From Saccoglossus kowalevskii (taxonomy: Eukaryota; Hemichordata; Enteropneusta; Harrimaniidae), in NCBI RefSeq assembly GCF_000003605.2, contig NW_003140812.1:167680-190323 (forward strand): DNA of 22,644 nt, read 5' to 3'. Shown here piece after piece: positions 18,640 through 22,644 of this stretch; the stretch's first letter is position 1; each line of letters starts with the position of its first letter. A model generated the notes under the pieces. The model was not told where the DNA came from. It saw only the letters and a list, made by a program, of their open reading frames with translations, and ran no database searches. The position numbers and the translations under genes are program-made.

Positions 18640-18915
18640 CATGCACGTCAATTTTTATGACAATTTGATGAAATATAGCTGACTGGTGGCCATTTTGGGC
18701 CTAAATTTTGATATATCTTGATATTTCCTGAAATGAAATGTTTCTCAGAGATAGACATGTTGATTTCATTCAAACTTTGTATCATGATCATGCATATTGG
18801 GTTACAGGTGCATGTCAATTTGTTTTTGAGATTTGAACAAAATTGGCCGACTGGCAACCATTTTGTTTTATTCATGTCTGTGCGAATTCCTTACCAATGT
18901 ATCGTCTGATTCATA
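18640..18915 (+). repeat. Fragment of ~168-bp GGCCATTTT-type core repeats
   Basis: Two diverged core units (GCTGACTGGTGGCCATTTT near 18678 and GCCGACTGGCAACCATTTT near 18846) lie beyond the apparent 3' end of the neighbouring element. They look like a remnant of a related element, or the tail of an older insertion interrupted by it. There is no clear 5' or 3' terminus. Confidence 0.6.
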
Positions 18916-19189
18916 TTAAAGTTTGCACACAAATACTATCCTCACGAATAGTACTGTAAGTTTTTATTTTGTGATTCAATCAAATTTGACAAGTGCTTGA
19001 CTAATACTAATGCGAGCACTAACAACTTTATTCCCCTGCCCAAAGAATGTTTGATATTTTACTGCCTACAATATGTATCTGACATGTTGGAGTTTTAATC
19101 TTTGATTCTGCTTCCACAGTCTTCTGGCTGTGTGTATACAACCTTTGCAAGGACATTATGATTATTTCAAGATCAATTTTACCAACTAA

Positions 19190-19310
19190 TTAGGTGAAGA
19201 TGTGACCAGCCTGCCAAGTTTGAGCAAAATCGGCCGAGCCCAAAAAATTATGTGAAAACACCGGAAAAATCACACGCGCGCACACACACACACGCACAGA
19301 TGTGATTTTA
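19190..19310 (-). repeat. Minus-strand pearl-like fragment with CA/CG microsatellite
   Basis: On the minus strand the sequence reads GTGTGTGTGTGCGCGCGTG, then GGCTCGGCCGATTTTGCTC and AAACTTGGCAGGCTGG. Microsatellite followed by a GGCCGA...CAAACTTGG core is the same order as in the element at 17421-18503. It appears to be a truncated element in the opposite orientation. Confidence 0.5.
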
Positions 19311-21063
19311 AGGGCAATTCTTGTGAGTGGATCAGCAAAAAAAATGCAAGATAGACTATCACGATGAAGTGTAATTTTTTGAAACAATGTAGGGCATATG
19401 CATTTCTGGGGAGTTTGAAATTGACAATGTTGTCTTTTAAGGAGTCTGATTTAGCACCAGGCCTGATATTGTAATTGACAACTTTGTTGGGCAGCTGGAA
19501 GGCTACAAGTTTGAAAAGTTGGAAGGTGGAAATTGTTGGCTGAAATATTTTAAAAGTTTGTTGTACAAGTTAGTTGCAAACTTGACTGAATCATTTGATT
19601 TTTTCAAGTTTGCAATATATTTTTGGCACTAACCGTGTGATTTAGACTACTTTACGGGCAACATTTACAACTTTTTCGACTTAGTACGTCACTAACGACT
19701 CTTTAAAACAACTTTCTTGCCTATTTGGAATTTCTATGCCCCTTTCTGCCCAGCATTTTCAGTGTTTTCAACATTCCAACCAAGTTTACAACTTTCCAAG
19801 ACAACTATTCCAACCAGGTTTACAACTTTCCAGGCAACTTTTTCAACATTCCAACCTAGTTTACAACTTGCCAGGCAACTTTTCCAACATTCCAACTATG
19901 TGTACAGTATACCCTTGCAACTAACTTACCACATGTGTCTACAATTCTTATTTTTTATTCTCGTCATTCACACGAAAGTTTAATACTTGCTACTTTAAAA
20001 AAAATCAGTTTCGGACTTTGTCTAAACAGGGACTTATTGATTTTTTTATTTATTTATCAACGTTTTACAACACAAACATATACTAATACATAGTTATCTC
20101 AAGTATAGAAATTTGCAAAAAGAAATTACAATAAAACTATAAAAATGATGGCAATGGGGACATCCACATACCGGACTTCAAGTACAATTTCTATTAGTAT
20201 CAACAATGTTTGTGGACACATTTCCAAGTATGACTTTATTCTTTATGATTACTATGGTGAATTTGGGTCATTCTCACATCTCTTTGTAAATATTCCATAA
20301 GGTTATTACATACACAATGAAAAAATTACTACATGTTACAGCACAAATGTTTTTGTTCTGGATTAAAGTGTTATTAGTGTGAATCATAAGCTTACATGAA
20401 ATGTATAGTTTGATATGGTTCAAAACTATCCTATGAAAATTTTTATTCTACTTTCTGAAAAACTCTACCTAAGTCCAAACAGGCAATTTTCCTACCTTCC
20501 AATTCTTTCAACCATTGCAAACTGCTTTTCAGAAGTTTTGCAACGCCACTGTTCCGCCTTCCAATCTGACTTTTCAAATTTTTAAAAATGAGGTTAGGAA
20601 ACTTTTCATGCAACTTTTCCACTTCAGAAGGCTAGCTGTGCAGATAATTTTCCATACTTCCCTGCCTTTCACAGCAAATTTTTCAACTTTTCAGTCAACT
20701 GTTGAGACATTCGAGGCAACTTTCTTACTTTTGCATCAGCTTTTATCATGATTTAACTATTATTAAAATGCAGACAACTTTCAATTCAGACATTTTTCGC
20801 ATCTTCAAAAGCGACTTTTTAAACTACATTTGAGACTTTTTAGATTGGTGATTTTTCTAACTTTGTGGACGAAGTTTTTTTCTGACATTTCAGGCAACTT
20901 TCCTGTCTTTCAAAGTGAGTTTTCAAATTTTTTATACTACTATTGAAATATTTTAGCAACTTTATCATCATTCATTTTTCAACTTTGCAGTCAACTTTAT
21001 TTAAAATCTAAACAATTTTGATGCCTTCAAAAACGACTTTTTGAAATTTGCGGATAATTTATG

Positions 21064-21202
21064 TACGAAAGCCGAGAGGGACATTCCTACTTCACAGTAC
21101 CAACTTCCGAGTTCCGTCTTCTAACTTCCGAGTTATTATTGTTAGAAGTCGGAACTCGGAAGTTGGAACTGTGAAGTAGGAAGGCCCCCCTCGGCTTTCG
21201 TA
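21064..21202. mobile_element. 139-bp foldback element
   Basis: Two 62-bp arms (21064-21125 and 21141-21202) are inverted with 57 of 62 positions identical, around a 15-bp spacer. The outer ends are TACGAAAGCCGAG, and the inner arm contains ACTTCCGAGTTCCG. It would fold into a long near-perfect hairpin. No target duplication is certain; TTATG occurs close to both ends but not flush with the right one. Confidence 0.85.
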
Positions 21203-21426
21203 ATTATGAGATATTTAAGCTACATTCAAACATTCCCGCCGGCAAAAGAGACTTTCTAACTTTGCAGACTACTTTATGGCGTTTTACGTAACTTCCCTGC
21301 TATTTAAAGGGACTTTTCAAACTTTGTAAATTACTTTACATTTACTCGTATTTCCAAATAAAAATTTGTTTTTAGTGTCGTAACATAATGCCTATAACAG
21401 CAGGCACAGTTGTGCACAGTAATTGC

Positions 21427-21830
21427 GAAGTTGGAAGCTTTGTTTGTACACGTATATTTGACCTAAGTTGTTTACATATCGAACCCTGCAGTTATGAAGC
21501 AGAAAACAAGAATGCAAGCCAAGCGAACCCCACCTATATTAGCAGATTGCTGTATGAGAACACCGTAAAATGTTATAAATTCCTACGAAGGCGAGAAAAA
21601 TTATTATAAAGTTGGTGGATTAATTTGTATACTTGACCTAAGTGTCACTTCGAACCCTGCAGTTAAGTTAAGACAAACATACCCAAAAGAAAAGGATCCG
21701 TATATTAGCAGATAGTCGCACTAGCAAACAATAAACAAACTGCTTACGGAGTATTGAAAAACGATTGTAAAATTGGCAAATTTGCTTAGAAATGTGACCT
21801 ATGTTGTTGTCAGTACCCATAGTCAAATGT
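21427..21830. repeat. Degenerate ~160-180-bp direct repeat, two to three copies
   Basis: The blocks TTGACCTAAGTTG...TCGAACCCTGCAGTTA (about 21457-21496) and TTGACCTAAGTG...TCGAACCCTGCAGTTA (about 21632-21666) recur with TATATTAGCAGAT following each (21535 and 21701). A weaker third copy starts near 21770 with TGTGACCTATGTTG. A 73-residue open frame at 21388-21609 lies within the first copy and is not recognisable as a gene. Confidence 0.6.
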
Positions 21831-22644
21831 TTCTGAAAGTGAATAAATATCCCGTAAATGGTCGTTGTATTATTATACCGACTTCTGAAGTATGCAGGTC
21901 AACTCACACAAGACACAATTGCAAAGCGTATCAATTTTGAAATATTTCCAAACAGTTATTGGCTGCCAATTGAGACAAACATTAAACTACCTTTATAGCA
22001 CCGTGGTCAGGTGATCGACAACTTTTTTAAGTTAAGCCTAATTGGACGCGGTTAGTACATGACTGGGAGATAACCTCAACCAACCTATTGCTGAAACCAT
22101 TTTTTTCGGGGTTTGGCGTCACACATGGCAAATAGATCAGACATTTATTTGTATTTATTCTTACTGCAGTGTCAAAGTTTGATAGAAAAAAAAGACGTGG
22201 AAATTATTTCAATTTTTCGTATTCATATCATGTTTTAACATTTACTCGTAACATTTACTTAATGTTTTCAAAATTTAACTGCGGGGTTGCCATTATAATG
22301 ACTTAGGATAAATATACAAGCAACTCCGCCAACATTAGCTTCGTTTTTTACAACTTTGCACGCTGCTTTCTAACATTTTACAGTCAGCTCATGTGAACAT
22401 CCATAGACTGCTTTCAACTGGGTTTTATTAAATTTTTCGACTTTACAACTGCCCATCTCTATATGCCAACAACCTAGGTCATATATACAAATACATCTAC
22501 CCATTTCGCAACTTTGCACAACTTTGCAATCACTTTGATGGGTTGGTTAACAACTTAAAACCCACTACGTTCCGAAAGGATCGACTACTTGTTTTATAAA
22601 AATTACAAAAAAAATTAAATTTAAAACTTTCCATTAATTAAAAA

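Larger units (their letters stand above)
19440..22640. repeat. Degenerate CAACTTT-motif tract
   Basis: At least 25 occurrences of AACTTT or GACTTT, often as CAACTTTNCAG, are scattered from about 19660 to 22550 in the same orientation (for example near 19787, 19822, 20686, 20980, 22341, 22501). In places they form short direct repeats, as at 19770-19890 where CAACATTCCAACC...TTTACAACTT(T/G)CCAGGCAAC recurs. Between 19470 and 19640 the inverse (AAGTTGG, AAGTTTG) predominates. The tract is non-coding; open frames inside it are Phe/Gln-rich products of the repeat. Confidence 0.55.

Noticed and set aside
19717-20751. Phe/Gln/Thr-rich open frames as a repetitive protein gene
   Set aside because: They are translations of the degenerate CAACTTT tract, with no start context, splice sites or conserved motif.
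21388-21609. 73-residue cysteine-containing open frame, possibly a secreted peptide
   Set aside because: No signal peptide, it lies in a diverged direct repeat, and the second repeat copy does not keep the frame.
1-22644. A multi-gene system of bacterial type (defence, biosynthetic cluster, conjugation)
   Set aside because: Genes are spliced animal genes with no operon structure; nothing in any frame suggests such a system.

Overview
This window looks like nuclear DNA from a marine invertebrate animal, most likely a lophotrochozoan such as a mollusc or brachiopod. The evidence is AT-rich sequence, GT-AG introns of 0.3 to 2.6 kb, three recognisable animal genes, and many short non-autonomous transposable elements. 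Two of these have the subterminal-inverted-repeat plus ~150-bp-core-repeat layout of the 'pearl'/Helentron-type elements best known from bivalves. The taxonomic call is an inference from repeat style and gene content.

Layout. (1) 108-8372, plus strand: the 3' six exons of a TMEM180/MFSD13A orthologue, a major-facilitator-type membrane protein; its N-terminal exons lie off the left edge. Its introns carry most of the repeats in the left third: a palindromic element (about 385-512), a TA-flanked MITE (2030-2251), a ~34-bp minisatellite (4301-6012) split by a 442-bp MITE, a second MITE family (6374-6655) and a pearl-like element (about 6810-7363). (2) 8373-11306: intergenic between two convergent genes, with a strong ~110-bp palindrome at 9361-9470. 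(3) 11307-13558, minus strand: a two-exon GNAT-fold acetyltransferase-like gene (GNAT domain plus YitH/HolE-like C-terminal domain) with a likely mitochondrial presequence and a degenerate acetyl-CoA loop; a 19-bp minisatellite sits in its intron. (4) 13559-14971: a 1.4-kb divergent intergenic stretch with several CCAAT boxes, two CRE palindromes, a DR3 nuclear-receptor-like site and a TATA-like box. (5) 14972-16081, plus strand: an intact, single-exon PRMT6 arginine methyltransferase with a polyadenylation signal 20 bp past the stop. (6) 16082-22644: no convincing gene; a deleted MITE copy (16469-16597), a ~1.1-kb pearl-like element (about 17421-18503) and related fragments, a 139-bp foldback element (21064-21202), a degenerate ~170-bp tandem repeat, and a 3-kb tract in which a CAACTTT motif recurs.

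The three genes have no evident common pathway: a membrane transporter-like protein, a probable organellar acetyltransferase-fold protein and a histone arginine methyltransferase. TMEM180 and the GNAT gene converge; the GNAT gene and PRMT6 diverge and could share regulatory DNA. I see no new multi-gene system. The most informative observations are a MITE inserted in a minisatellite with its empty site visible in a sister unit, two unrelated elements sharing the pearl/Helentron plan, and the altered acetyl-CoA loop in the GNAT protein.
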